Positions 50,705 to 60,548 of a stretch of DNA of 64,000 nucleotides are shown piece after piece. Position 1 is the first letter of the stretch, and each line of letters opens with the position of its first letter. The position numbers and the translations under genes were made by a program. Source of the DNA: Bdellovibrio sp. KM01 (GTDB lineage Bacteria > Bdellovibrionota > Bdellovibrionia > Bdellovibrionales > Bdellovibrionaceae). The stretch is from contig NZ_CP058348.1 of the NCBI RefSeq assembly GCF_013752535.1, positions 2,356,001-2,420,000 on the forward strand, given 5' to 3'. Under the pieces are notes generated by a model. That model made no database searches. It was not told the origin of the DNA and was given only the letters and a program-made list of their open reading frames with translations.

Positions 50705-51886
50705 TTACAGGGGTGTCAAAATCGTAAACAGACAGCGGATCCCGCCATTGTTGATTTTGAGCTCCTTTTCGATTTGGTAGCCATTAGGAGCCGGCTGAAC
50801 TCTGTCCTTGTCCGGATACAGGATCCCAAGCTTCTGGGGCTTATATAAACGGCACAGTTCGGCCGCCAGGGTCTTTAGGCCCCCTTTGCCCGCAACCGGC
50901 AAACGCTCCCCATAGGGAGGGTTTACGACCATCCACAGTGGACCTCGTAAGTCCACACCTTGAAGGGCGTCCTGAACCCAGAATTTGTGTTCCTGAGATT
51001 TAAACTCGTACCGTTGATAGGCCTTTAACTGAGCTTCGACTTCGTTAAAGTTTTTAAGTCCGATTCCAGGCATCTCGGGATTGATGTCCATTCCCAAGAC
51101 CGCTTTAAACGGCGCACGTGCGGGAATTTCATAATTCAAGGCAAAGCTTGGTGATAAGAAAAGCTTTGGGCATTTCTTCCACTGCTTAAAAGCATAGTCT
51201 CGTTGGAATTGACCTGACCACAACCCACGGGCCTCCGTCAGGAAAGTTCCAGAGCCCATCATTGGATCACACAGGGTCACCGAAGAAACTTCTGCAGGAG
51301 TTGCATCCCCGATCATTTCTCTTAAAAGTTCCGCAGCGATGGTTTCACGCATCGGAGCTTCACCTTTCAAAACCGACCACCCACGTTTGTGCAGATGTTC
51401 GCCGGTGGCATCCAGACTGATCGTGCACAGATCGTCTTCCATGCGGATGTAAATCGCAGCACAGGTGCTGTCGCCGTTTTGGCCTGCGAAAATTTCCTGC
51501 AGGGCTTTTTCAGCACTTTCCTGCAGACGCTTTTCATTGTTCAAACGACTTTTTTGCGCAGCCACTTCCCAGTCGACATTCGCGTGAGGAAGGTATTCCT
51601 TCCATGGGAGTGATTTAAATTTCTGATAAAATTTAGGCAGATCTTTGGTGCGAAACGAAGTCATTCTTAGCAACAAACGGTTTGCCGTTTTCAAAAAGAA
51701 ATTTAACTGCAAAGCCTGAAACAGCTCCGTTTCAAACTCCAACCCACCCATCAGCACAGAAACTTCCGGGAATGGCAGAGAATGAGTTTTTGCATCTTTC
51801 CCTAAAAGATAGGGCCAGATCTCTTTCATTTCTTGAAGAGCGGTATTTTCGAAACCAAGAGGTGTGGAAATAAAAAAACGATTCAC
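50705..51886 (-). CDS. THUMP-domain RNA methyltransferase (RlmL-like)
   Basis: 393 residues. N-terminal ferredoxin-like and THUMP domain (about 1-160: RMTSFRTKDLPKFYQKFK) followed by an N6/N2-type Rossmann methyltransferase with LCDPMMGSGTFLTEA (SAM site) and the catalytic VVNPPYGERL. Related enzymes methylate guanine in 23S rRNA or tRNA. It lacks the second methyltransferase half of E. coli RlmKL. The GTG start at 51886 has GGAG 9 bases upstream; the TTG at 51901 would also be open. It overlaps the preceding gene by a few bases. Confidence 0.88.
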   Translation of the reverse strand: MNRFFISTPLGFENTALQEMKEIWPYLLGKDAKTHSLPFPEVSVLMGGLEFETELFQALQLNFFLKTANRLLLRMTSFRTKDLPKFYQKFKSLPWKEYLPHANVDWEVAAQKSRLNNEKRLQESAEKALQEIFAGQNGDSTCAAIYIRMEDDLCTISLDATGEHLHKRGWSVLKGEAPMRETIAAELLREMIGDATPAEVSSVTLCDPMMGSGTFLTEARGLWSGQFQRDYAFKQWKKCPKLFLSPSFALNYEIPARAPFKAVLGMDINPEMPGIGLKNFNEVEAQLKAYQRYEFKSQEHKFWVQDALQGVDLRGPLWMVVNPPYGERLPVAGKGGLKTLAAELCRLYKPQKLGILYPDKDRVQPAPNGYQIEKELKINNGGIRCLFTILTPL

Positions 51887-51888
51887 AG

Positions 51889-52968
51889 TTAGAATCTCCA
51901 ATACGCATCAAACAAAACGTAATAACCATCCGTCGCCGAAAGCTTAAAGGAGGAAACATCCGTTGAATTGAGCGATAAACTGAAATGGAAGCGATCCCAA
52001 ATCTTGACGTAAGTTAAATAACCACCGAGCGCTTTGGTTTCAAAGTTATAACTCGGCCCCAAAAGGATGCGATCCCAGTTATCACCAATAAACTCATAAC
52101 CCGTTTGGAAAGATGTCGTACCAAGAGTTTTTACCGCAGTCACATCCGCTGCATTTGCAAAAGACATCGCGGCCACTGTGAACATCGTATGCGAGATCAC
52201 GCTTTCTGAAGAAATCGAATCCCAGTACACCGTAAAATTGAGAGTGTTGGAATTATCACTCGGCACATGTGCCGTATTGGCGCCGATGGAAAATGTATTA
52301 GAATCAGAAGCAAACACACGGTATTTACCAGAGCCATTGTAAGCTCCGGCGATATCCCCGGGGATAATTGTTCCCACTGAAAGTTTATCGGTGATGCCAT
52401 AATTGATCTGACCGTACCAACTCATGACATATTCATTTTCCCACAAGGTCTCGGCGGTCTCGCCGACCGACACACCCTGGGTGAACAAAGGTTTGTATTT
52501 CGCAGAAATATTTTTGCCACGACGTCTGATAATTAAGTCCGTCGTCCCTTTGTACTTGATATTATCCGAAGATAAATTGATATGATAAATCTGATCACCC
52601 AGTTGGATGAAATGCATGCGTGACTGACGTTGAAGCTCCGCTGTCACTTGAAACGTGCCGTCTTCGTTATTGGAAACACCGATGATTTCTAAAAACCCGA
52701 TGATGCCGACGCCACTTTTTTGAGATTCAACGGCGACTGTCTCGCCCACGCGCCAATCATTAAAGGCTGTGGTTGCTTTGACGGTCTTATCATCCAGGAT
52801 ATGATCAATGCGGGCACTGGCATCTTGATTGGCGTAATAGGCCGGTTCTGAAGCAGGTTCGCGCATCACGATGGGAACTTCTTCGTCCATTGCAAGGGCG
52901 CTGGCCATCACCACCGGTGACACCAAAAACAACCCCAAGAATGCGACCCAAAACTTAGTCCCCAACAT
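51889..52968 (-). CDS. probable outer-membrane or periplasmic beta-rich protein
   Basis: 359 residues with signal peptide (about 1-26, ending ALA). The mature protein first has a domain with DDKTVKATTAFNDWRVGE and GVSNNEDGTFQV, like a small SH3-like barrel, then ~200 residues of alternating beta strands (YGQINYGITDKLSVGT, FSIGANTAHV, FHFSLSLNS) ending in YWRF with a terminal Phe, as outer-membrane barrels do. No family recognised. It belongs to the operon running from 56767 down to 50705. Confidence 0.75.
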   Translation of the reverse strand: MLGTKFWVAFLGLFLVSPVVMASALAMDEEVPIVMREPASEPAYYANQDASARIDHILDDKTVKATTAFNDWRVGETVAVESQKSGVGIIGFLEIIGVSNNEDGTFQVTAELQRQSRMHFIQLGDQIYHINLSSDNIKYKGTTDLIIRRRGKNISAKYKPLFTQGVSVGETAETLWENEYVMSWYGQINYGITDKLSVGTIIPGDIAGAYNGSGKYRVFASDSNTFSIGANTAHVPSDNSNTLNFTVYWDSISSESVISHTMFTVAAMSFANAADVTAVKTLGTTSFQTGYEFIGDNWDRILLGPSYNFETKALGGYLTYVKIWDRFHFSLSLNSTDVSSFKLSATDGYYVLFDAYWRF

Positions 52969-53016
52969 CCGGGAAACCTTAACTTAGTTTGGGGACGGGT
53001 TCAATTTCCGATGTGG

Positions 53017-55416
53017 CTATTTCTGGCTATTTTTAGCTTTATTTTGCATCACGGCGGCATCAGCTGCTTTTTTTTGCAGCTTCTTAGCGGCAGCTCTAAG
53101 CTGCATGTCCTTGATCGCTTTCATGGCGCGCATCAAATTCAGACGATCCGCTTCGTCCAACCAGATTTTTTGCGCTTGAAACCAGGCAATTTCCGCAGCC
53201 GAACCTTCTTTGCCATAGAACACCATATACGCAAAACCTTGGTTTAATAGCGTATCAAATGGAATATCTTTCTTCATTTCCTTAATATACGGCAGGAATC
53301 TTGGTGATGCCGCATACACCTCATCAAGCGAAAGTGTCTGATTGCGATTTCCATCGTAAATCAACATCACTGATTCCATATAATGAAGCACTGTCACCAT
53401 CGTACGGATATTGGCAACTTCCACAAAACCTTGATCTTCTTTTGGCGACACATAGGCCAAATAGCGAAGAGTCGTATAGAACTCTTTCCACTGCTCTGGT
53501 TTTAGGTTCGCTACGAATTTTGCCATCTCCGGCAAATTATCAAAGTACTTACTGAAGTTCAGACGGAAGTTCGTTTGGAAACACTGCTCGTTCAGATAAT
53601 AGAAACCCAAAGGATCCACGTCGTCCGCCAAAGACTTCCCGTTCGCTTTACCGCAACCCGCCAGAAGCATGTCGTTATAAACGGAACCTGACGAAGACAG
53701 ACCGGCACTGAACAACAAGCTCACGAATTCAAAAGTTTCCCTTTGATTCATGTACGAGTCGCCATTACCGCTGAAAGTAAAGAAATTCGCTTCCTGGAAG
53801 CTACGCTCACCGGTATTTCCTGTGCGAGGATCAAAGGCTTTAAGATCGAACATCAACTCTTTAAAGTCTTCGTACCAAGTCACCAAACCGCTGGTTTGCA
53901 TTGCAGCCTTGGTCAATTCGCCACTGGTGTTGCTGCCATAAGCTAAAAGCAAACCGCGAGACATGGTTCTCATCAAATTGGATGTCGTAAGACTTTTCCA
54001 AGTTGTCGTCGAAGCGTGAGCGTCGTTGAATTCCTCGATACGGCCTTTGGCATTATAGGAAATCAGCACGGCAGAATTTAAAAGATCTCCGTAGTCCTTC
54101 CAGGCATTTTCCAAAGCCATGTGCTCGTACGGATCCGTGGAAAGCCCCGCCTTGATATACCCAACAGCATTGAATTTCGCGTATTTTTCCAATAGATCAT
54201 CTTTTGCAATCAAAGCATCCGCAGAACGTCCAGCGACCAGTTGTGAGTCGACGAAATTCTGCACCAGTCGCCACACATTGTATTCACGTCTAAGGGCCAC
54301 GATATGTTTTTTCTCTAAGCCTAAAATACCGCGCGAGTCGCCATTACGACCTGGCTCAAGCAGGCGCAAGATCGCCGCACGATACAATGTTTGAATAGAA
54401 ATCGGTCGGATTTTCGCGATCGCCTGGATTTGGGGTAGACCGAGGATCGTAGTGATCAAATTGTCGATGTCTTCCAAAGGAATCATGCCACGAGTGGTGA
54501 TCTGAGGCGCACCCTCGATCAAGTCGATGGCTTGACCGATAAATTGACTCACCTCACGCACTTTAGGCTGCGTGCTCATGTCGAAATTATGAATGATATA
54601 GTGATATTTTAGAACCAAGCCATACAGATCAATCAGACTGTTCAAGCTGCCCTTCCACTGAGTGTAAGTCGCCAGCTGGGCTTCTTGACCCATCAGAACA
54701 TTTTTGACCACTTCCACCACGGGCAACCACTGAGTCACGTTTTTGTCAGTGTCTTCGTCTTTAATAAATTCTTTGAAACCTTTAAGAGCGCGCTTGCCGT
54801 CTTCGAATGAATAGTCCGACCGAGATGTCTCCGTTTTTTCCAAAAGGCGCTGCAAGCCCACACGCAATTGCTCGACCGCTGCGGAAACCTGTTGCCAGTT
54901 TGCTTGATCAACGGGAACGCCTAACAGAAGCAACTTGATATGTGGAGCCAAATCCACAGCCTCATCGCGAACGATAGCGAGAACATCAATCAGACGTGTG
55001 ATTTCTTCTTTGGTCAAATTGTTGCTGGAGCCACCCAAGATCGCTTTCTTGATTTTCATCAATTCCAAAGCGAATTCCGGCGTCACGACGTTTTCTTTTA
55101 AGAAGTATTTCGAGAAAAAGCGGCGCATTTCTTCGACCGTATAGGCGTTGCCCTGCGCCCCGTAGGTTTTCTTTTGGAAATACATCAAGGCCTGGCGCAG
55201 GCAATCGACGGAAGTACGGATTTCTTCTTTCTCGCCATCGCCGTTTGTTAAGCGTTTCAAAGTCTCGGGAACGCCTTGCAAACAAGCCAACTTTTCATTC
55301 GAGAAATGCAGTTCTTCCTCTTTGGTTTCCTGGCCATTGATAAAGTCACTGCAACCCACCGAAGAGATCATCAAAACTGATGCAAACAGTAAAGAGAACT
55401 TACGCTTAAAAGACAT
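53017..55416 (-). CDS. large lipoprotein with EF-hand-like loops
   Basis: 799 residues with lipoprotein signal ending ISSVGC. Almost all helical. Two calcium-loop-like stretches are visible: SGNGDSYMNQRETFEF near residue 550 and DGNRNQTLSLDEVYAAS near 687, with acidic and polar residues in the right spacing. I recognise no family. The start overlaps the preceding outer-membrane gene stop by 11 bases, so the two are coupled; 48 bases separate it from the next gene. Such pairing suggests a lipoprotein attached to a barrel. Confidence 0.75.
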   Translation of the reverse strand: MSFKRKFSLLFASVLMISSVGCSDFINGQETKEEELHFSNEKLACLQGVPETLKRLTNGDGEKEEIRTSVDCLRQALMYFQKKTYGAQGNAYTVEEMRRFFSKYFLKENVVTPEFALELMKIKKAILGGSSNNLTKEEITRLIDVLAIVRDEAVDLAPHIKLLLLGVPVDQANWQQVSAAVEQLRVGLQRLLEKTETSRSDYSFEDGKRALKGFKEFIKDEDTDKNVTQWLPVVEVVKNVLMGQEAQLATYTQWKGSLNSLIDLYGLVLKYHYIIHNFDMSTQPKVREVSQFIGQAIDLIEGAPQITTRGMIPLEDIDNLITTILGLPQIQAIAKIRPISIQTLYRAAILRLLEPGRNGDSRGILGLEKKHIVALRREYNVWRLVQNFVDSQLVAGRSADALIAKDDLLEKYAKFNAVGYIKAGLSTDPYEHMALENAWKDYGDLLNSAVLISYNAKGRIEEFNDAHASTTTWKSLTTSNLMRTMSRGLLLAYGSNTSGELTKAAMQTSGLVTWYEDFKELMFDLKAFDPRTGNTGERSFQEANFFTFSGNGDSYMNQRETFEFVSLLFSAGLSSSGSVYNDMLLAGCGKANGKSLADDVDPLGFYYLNEQCFQTNFRLNFSKYFDNLPEMAKFVANLKPEQWKEFYTTLRYLAYVSPKEDQGFVEVANIRTMVTVLHYMESVMLIYDGNRNQTLSLDEVYAASPRFLPYIKEMKKDIPFDTLLNQGFAYMVFYGKEGSAAEIAWFQAQKIWLDEADRLNLMRAMKAIKDMQLRAAAKKLQKKAADAAVMQNKAKNSQK

Positions 55417-56767
55417 AAGCAGCTCCTAACATCAATCGGTCGTTATTGGCAAATTGAGCCAAGTCATTTTGATTGCTTTGCGATGTCGGCCCCGCTTTTA
55501 GCATCTGCATTTCACCAAAGAACGACCACAAGCCTGAAATACGCAAGCGCGCGTTCATGCGGAACAATTGAAAATCATTTTCGTCAGATTGAGTAAAGCT
55601 AACTTTCGTAATCAAGCGACGGGCTTTCCCCAATGAAAAACTGGTTAAAAGCGAAGCTTGGTTGGCGTGATAAAACGGATACAAATTCGTCAAAGGTTCG
55701 TTGGCGCGGTCTGCCCCCACCTCTGTCACTTGGCCACCGTGAATATCTAAACGCATCAAATTTACTGCCCACCAGCCATTGTCCCACTCAATGAAGGGGC
55801 TTACTAGCAATGCGTCTTCAAATACGGGTTGAGTCCAATCAGGATCTTCGAAAACTTTTTCTTTTGTCGGGCGGTCGAGAATTGTGCTTACACCCATACG
55901 CAAATGCTTCACTTTGTAAGTCACATCCGCACCGGTTAAGGAGTGATAGAAAACTTGCGGACGAAGCTCCACGTTACCCTTTAATGTGCTTAAATCCAGA
56001 CTGCCCTGATAACCAATGGCCAGCGTGTTATCCGGCTTATAAATATAGCTTAGCTGTGCTTTAAATCCGTTGGGATCGCCCACGGCGATTTTCGCACCAT
56101 AGGAGTTTTGCACGACTACTTCGGTCGTTGACGGCTGATTCATGTTGTATTGCATTTCAGTGGCTTCATCCCAGATACGCACGCTTTGAGGCGGCTGGTG
56201 AAACCAGGGATTTCCTCTGACAAAATCCCCGTCTTCGATTTCAAAACTGGGGCCTTGGCTGGGAATATAAATCGGAGATGCAAACAGTGTGAAATTGTAA
56301 GTCGGCCCCTCGGTTTGCCAGAAAATACCTGACAAGCCCTGACGATCAGGTGACAGCGGATTCCATTTAAATAGCGGCTCCCACACGCCTAAATCCCAGC
56401 GTGCATCGAGCTCACTCCACAGCATTTTCTTACGGCCGATATAAAATGTTTCGGTCTCACTTTGCTTGGTTTGTACATAGAGTTCAGAAATATTCAGGTA
56501 ATTTAACAAGGGCGAGCCAATCGCCACACCGCCCGAGATATCCATGCGCAACGCGGAGTCAGAAAAGGGTTCTGTCTTGATCGCAGCGCCGACAAATTGG
56601 TAGTTGGTTTTCTGCGTAGCTTCAAATTCAGGGCTGATGAAGGAGTCGGAGAATAGCTTCATTTCTGTGCGGACTTGCGCCATAGCGAGACCTGGGAGTG
56701 CCAGCACTGCCCAAATAATCATCAAATGAAATATAGAAGCCCCTTTGGGGGGACACCTAAATAGCAT
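55406..56767 (-). CDS. probable outer-membrane beta-barrel protein
   Basis: 453 residues with a signal peptide (around 16-30, ending LAMA, after a short basic N-terminus). The mature part has many amphipathic strands (GYQGSLDLSTLKGNVEL, VNLMRLDIHGGQV) and ends LMLGAAYVF, with a terminal Phe as in barrel proteins recognised by BAM. Length and spacing fit a 14-18-strand barrel. GGGAG lies 5 bases before the ATG. First gene of the four-gene operon; it overlaps the EF-hand lipoprotein gene by 11 bases. Confidence 0.78.
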   Translation of the reverse strand: MLFRCPPKGASIFHLMIIWAVLALPGLAMAQVRTEMKLFSDSFISPEFEATQKTNYQFVGAAIKTEPFSDSALRMDISGGVAIGSPLLNYLNISELYVQTKQSETETFYIGRKKMLWSELDARWDLGVWEPLFKWNPLSPDRQGLSGIFWQTEGPTYNFTLFASPIYIPSQGPSFEIEDGDFVRGNPWFHQPPQSVRIWDEATEMQYNMNQPSTTEVVVQNSYGAKIAVGDPNGFKAQLSYIYKPDNTLAIGYQGSLDLSTLKGNVELRPQVFYHSLTGADVTYKVKHLRMGVSTILDRPTKEKVFEDPDWTQPVFEDALLVSPFIEWDNGWWAVNLMRLDIHGGQVTEVGADRANEPLTNLYPFYHANQASLLTSFSLGKARRLITKVSFTQSDENDFQLFRMNARLRISGLWSFFGEMQMLKAGPTSQSNQNDLAQFANNDRLMLGAAYVF

Positions 56768-56890
56768 AGTTCTCCCTATCTTCCCCTAACACATCAAAGG
56801 TTGTGCCCTGGTGAGGGGGAAATTAGGGGGTATTGCCGTGGAACGTTTTAAACAAGTGACCTTTTTGGGCGCCCTTGCTAGGATTCCCTC

Positions 56891-57937
56891 ATGTCTCAAA
56901 TTGAGACCCGTAAGGGTGCTAAAATTTTAATCATTCGCTTTTCAGCGTTTGGCGATGTCGTGCAGACATTGAGCGTTCCTTCTGCGATTGCACAAGCATT
57001 TCCAGAGGCCGAGATCCATTGGATCACCCGCAAGGACATGGCACCTTTACTGCGCAATCATCCGCACATTCACAAGGTGTGGGAGTTTGATCGCAAAGCT
57101 GGTGCAGTGGGTTTGATGAAACTTGTCTGGTCGATGCGACCCGAGAAATTCACGCATATTTACGACGCCCATAACAACAGCCGTTCACGCATTATTTCTT
57201 TCATCCTTCGGCCTTTTGGTTTCTTGGGCTTAGGACCCAAGTTCATTCGTCGTTCGATTCGTCGCTGGAAAAGATTTTTACTTTTCAGATTCCGCATCAA
57301 TAAATTCGAACAGCCCTTCAACGGTCAGCGCGATTTGCTGGAGCCTTTGCAAAAATGGGGCGTGAGTAAAGCGGCCCCGGCGGCTCCGCAGATTTTTCCA
57401 AGTTCTGAGGTAGTTGAAAAGGCCCGGGGGATTTTGGGTGATTACGTCAATGCTGTTTCATTGGCACCATCAGCGGCATACTTTTTAAAACGTTGGCCGA
57501 AGGAGTACTGGGGACAGTTGATTCAGCTGATGCCGGATCAGAAGTTTGTTTTACTGGGTGGCCCTGAAGACTCATTTATCGAAGACATTCATGCCGTGGC
57601 TCCAGGGCGAGTCATGAACCTGGCTGGGAAAACTTCGTTGCAAGTGAGTTCTGCGGTGGTGGAACTTTCTCGTGCGGTGATCAGTAACGACACGGGCCTT
57701 TTGCACGTGGCCGAGCAATTGGGAAAAAGAACGATTGCTTTGATGGGCCCGGCTCCTTTTGGATTTCCTTCACGCCCGACAACGAAAATCATGGAACTTG
57801 ATTTGTACTGCCGTCCTTGCAGCAAGCACGGTCAAGGGCCATGCGTAAACAAAGAAAAATTCCATAAGTGCCTGGTGGATATCACTCCAGTACAAGTAGC
57901 AGAACAGTTGCGCCACATCCTTGAGGAAACAAAATGA
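56891..57937 (+). CDS. glycosyltransferase family 9 (heptosyltransferase-like)
   Basis: 348 residues. GT9 layout: N-terminal ILIIRFSAFGDVVQTLSVPSAI, the ADP-heptose-binding C-terminal region VSLAPSAAYFLKRWP and SNDTGLLHVAEQLGKRTIALMGP. Likely adds heptose to the LPS core. A cysteine-rich insertion DLYCRPCSKHGQGPC near the C-terminus is seen in related proteins. Its stop overlaps the waaA start as ATGA, so LPS-core genes are coupled here. Confidence 0.9.
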   Translation: MSQIETRKGAKILIIRFSAFGDVVQTLSVPSAIAQAFPEAEIHWITRKDMAPLLRNHPHIHKVWEFDRKAGAVGLMKLVWSMRPEKFTHIYDAHNNSRSRIISFILRPFGFLGLGPKFIRRSIRRWKRFLLFRFRINKFEQPFNGQRDLLEPLQKWGVSKAAPAAPQIFPSSEVVEKARGILGDYVNAVSLAPSAAYFLKRWPKEYWGQLIQLMPDQKFVLLGGPEDSFIEDIHAVAPGRVMNLAGKTSLQVSSAVVELSRAVISNDTGLLHVAEQLGKRTIALMGPAPFGFPSRPTTKIMELDLYCRPCSKHGQGPCVNKEKFHKCLVDITPVQVAEQLRHILEETK

Positions 57938-59214
57938 GTCTGTTGGTGTTTTGGTTTTATAAATTCGTATTGGTGCCCTTTGCCTGGATCGTGTTGCAGC
58001 TTCTGCGTCCGTTTATCAGCGGCAAGTTGCGCGAGATGATCGAGGATAAAAACCATAGCTTTTATAAAATGACTCACCCAGGGACTGAGAAATTGATTCC
58101 TTTGCATCGTCCATTGTGGATTCATGCAGCCAGTGGCGAAATTGAATACGCGCGCCCCGTGATTCGGGAGTTTAAAAAAGCTCACCCCGATATCCCGGTG
58201 ATTGTGACCTATTCATCCCCGTCTGCTAAAAAGATTTTGGAAAGCATGCACGACATCGATATGTGGGCAGCGTTGCCATGGGATTTTGATATTTCGATCG
58301 CGTCTTTTATTGAAAAATGGAATCCCCGCGCTCTGCTTTTCTCGCGCACAGACGTGTGGCCGGTTTTAGCTCGCGTTGCCAAGAAAAAGCGCCTGACGAC
58401 GGGTCTCTTTTCAGCAACTTTTGCTGACAACTCTTCCCGCCTCAAAGGTTTTTCAAGATTTGTGACGAAGTATGCGATGAACCAGTTGGATGAAATCCAT
58501 TGTGTGACTGAAGAAGATCGTCGCAATTTATATAACCTGGGTATCAAAACCAAAATCGAAGTCAGCGGCGACACCCGTTTTGATCAGGTTTTCCATCGCC
58601 TGGAAAACCCCAAACAATTGAAAAATGAATTGATGCCTTCGACGGATGATTTCGTTTTTATCGCGGGTTCCACTTGGCCCGAAGACGAAGAAGTTTTGGT
58701 CCAGGCTTTAAGCAAAATCAAACGCGATAATTTGAAAATGATCATCGCACCCCATGAAACAACTGCTGCGCACTTGGAAAAGTTGGAAAAGCAATTCAGC
58801 GATGCGGGATTACCGTATGTGCTCTATTCAAAATCCACGCATTGGCCTTTGGGAAGCATTCTACTGGTTGATAAAGTGGGCATCCTGGCGGAGCTTTACA
58901 CCTGGGCTGATATCGCCTTCATCGGCGGCAGTTTTAAGAAACAAGTGCACTCCGTGATGGAAGCCCTGGCAGCAGGATTGCCCGTGATGGTGGGCCCCCA
59001 CCACCAAAACAACCGCGAGGCTTTGTTCTATCAAAAGAAGAACTTTTCTTCAGGCATGATTGTACAAGTCGTGCATAACTCTGAAGATGTGATGGTTTTG
59101 ATCGATCGCATGCGTAAGAAGTCCTTTGCCTTCCCTCACATCAAAGAGGAAATTCGCTCTGAGATTGGTAAGAATAAAAACTCCACTCAAAGGGTTCTAA
59201 GCAGCTTTTTTTAA
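57934..59214 (+). CDS. waaA: 3-deoxy-D-manno-octulosonic acid transferase
   Basis: Transfers Kdo from CMP-Kdo to lipid A at the inner face of the cytoplasmic membrane. 426 residues: a membrane anchor (LLVFWFYKFVLVPFAWIVL), the acceptor-site WIHAASGEIEYARPVI with the catalytic Glu, YSSPSAKKIL, the sugar-nucleotide part FIAGSTWPEDEEV and AGLPVMVGPHHQNNREA. The order and length match WaaA. Coupled to the heptosyltransferase-like gene by ATGA. Confidence 0.93.
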   Translation: MSLLVFWFYKFVLVPFAWIVLQLLRPFISGKLREMIEDKNHSFYKMTHPGTEKLIPLHRPLWIHAASGEIEYARPVIREFKKAHPDIPVIVTYSSPSAKKILESMHDIDMWAALPWDFDISIASFIEKWNPRALLFSRTDVWPVLARVAKKKRLTTGLFSATFADNSSRLKGFSRFVTKYAMNQLDEIHCVTEEDRRNLYNLGIKTKIEVSGDTRFDQVFHRLENPKQLKNELMPSTDDFVFIAGSTWPEDEEVLVQALSKIKRDNLKMIIAPHETTAAHLEKLEKQFSDAGLPYVLYSKSTHWPLGSILLVDKVGILAELYTWADIAFIGGSFKKQVHSVMEALAAGLPVMVGPHHQNNREALFYQKKNFSSGMIVQVVHNSEDVMVLIDRMRKKSFAFPHIKEEIRSEIGKNKNSTQRVLSSFF

Positions 59215-59298
59215 GGGTGTTTCAACTTAAAACCCAGCGAAGAAAACTCATGTTGTCGGACCGTATTGGCAGGGCCGCTTCGATACCCTGTCCGGAAA

Positions 59299-59319
59299 GT
59301 GACAAGCCTTTTTTGTCAC
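59299..59319. promoter_or_regulatory. palindrome upstream of the outer-membrane/lipoprotein pair
   Basis: GTGACAA, 7 bases, TTGTCAC: perfect 7-bp inverted repeat about 100 bases upstream of the gene at 59415. The half-site is close to that of the palindrome at 13547-13567 (same spacing of 7, shared GTGACA/TGTCAC core), so both could be sites for one regulator; it might also be a hairpin after waaA. Confidence 0.35.
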
Positions 59320-59414
59320 CGGGTGCTCCGGCAGTATCCTATTTGTAATATATAAGAATAGGCCCCCCAACTTGTGTGCACAGAACTTGAAGTGAACAGA
59401 GGTACTGGGGTTTT

Positions 59415-60548
59415 ATGAAAAAGGCCGCTATTACATCACTTTGTCTCATTTTGATACTGTCATTGAGGGTCTTCGCTCAAGGCACGTCTGTGACCAGCGT
59501 ATCAACCGACACTGAGAAGAAAAAGTTCTCGGCGGAGTGGCGTTTATCTATGAAGGGCGCGGATGAAGGCGATGAGCAAACTCAAGCGACTTACGTGGAC
59601 CTGCGTTTAGAGGTTAAATCCAAGTATATCTTAAGCAATTCTCTTTATATTGATCTTCAACCTGCGATCCGTTTGGTTTCTGGCCAAGCTCAGACATTGG
59701 ACGGCGCCGATAGCATGAAAAACTCGATACTTTTAAATCAAGCAGGCTTGATGTTTAAACCTGCGAGCTTCTTCCAATTGGCCGCCGGCGCTTTGGATCA
59801 GCACTATAACCATACGTCTTTACTGGTAGATTCTATCGCCTTCCCTTCTGCGCGCATGCAAAGCCTTTTTAGAGTGGGTTCTGTCGTTTCTGGAATCGTG
59901 ATTGAATCAGCTATTCCAACTTCGACTTCTTTAAGCTCGAACACTCAGGAAAAAGAGCCTACTCCAAGTCTTAATTCCGCGTCCTTGCGTTTAAATTTTA
60001 ACGCTTCCAAAAATGCTTTCTGGAAGAACAAAGTGGGTTATTTCATCTACAACAACCTACCCTCAGCGGTGGCTCAACAGTCGATGCTTTTGGGTAATGA
60101 AGTGAACACAGTTTCTGATGCTCACTATGAATTTGTAAATAAATATGCCGGAGTCGAAGCCAGCACGGATTTGCAAATTCCCTTGGGCACTTTGCTCGAC
60201 ATCACTTTGGAATCTGAATACGTTAAAAACACTCAAGCTAAAGAAGACGTGAACACGGCCTATAACGTGGCTTTGGGTAGCATCCTGCACGTGTCCTCGG
60301 CTTTGGACATAACTTTAAAAGCCAAATACTACTCTGTAGCACCAGAAGCAGCAGTTTCTTACTTCAATGCCCGCGGCTATGAAACAAATCGTATTGGCTA
60401 TGAAGTGAGCGGTTATTTGAATTTCTTAAAACAGGGATACAACTTGGGTGCCTCTTATAAAGACGCTGAAGTTATGTTCACAAACACTGTTCAATCACGC
60501 GAGAAGACAATTATGATTAAGCTGGAGACTTCTTATGCCAACATCTAA
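59415..60548 (+). CDS. probable outer-membrane protein paired with a giant lipoprotein
   Basis: 377 residues with signal peptide (MKKAAITSLCLILILSLRVFA). The mature part has strands typical of a barrel (LRLEVKSKYILSNSLYIDLQP, VALGSILHVSSALDITLKAKYYSV, YEVSGYLNFLKQGYNLGASY). It ends TIMIKLETSYANI, not with an aromatic. No family recognised. The stop overlaps the next gene's start by 14 bases, so the pair is made together. The upstream 200 bases hold a palindrome and a possible AT-rich -10 region (TAATATATAAG). Confidence 0.75.
   Translation: MKKAAITSLCLILILSLRVFAQGTSVTSVSTDTEKKKFSAEWRLSMKGADEGDEQTQATYVDLRLEVKSKYILSNSLYIDLQPAIRLVSGQAQTLDGADSMKNSILLNQAGLMFKPASFFQLAAGALDQHYNHTSLLVDSIAFPSARMQSLFRVGSVVSGIVIESAIPTSTSLSSNTQEKEPTPSLNSASLRLNFNASKNAFWKNKVGYFIYNNLPSAVAQQSMLLGNEVNTVSDAHYEFVNKYAGVEASTDLQIPLGTLLDITLESEYVKNTQAKEDVNTAYNVALGSILHVSSALDITLKAKYYSVAPEAAVSYFNARGYETNRIGYEVSGYLNFLKQGYNLGASYKDAEVMFTNTVQSREKTIMIKLETSYANI

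Noticed and set aside
56838-56930. 30-codon GTG leader ORF before the heptosyltransferase-like gene
   Set aside because: AGGGGG lies upstream, but the peptide has no feature of interest, and the real gene has its own AGGA; no evidence for translation.
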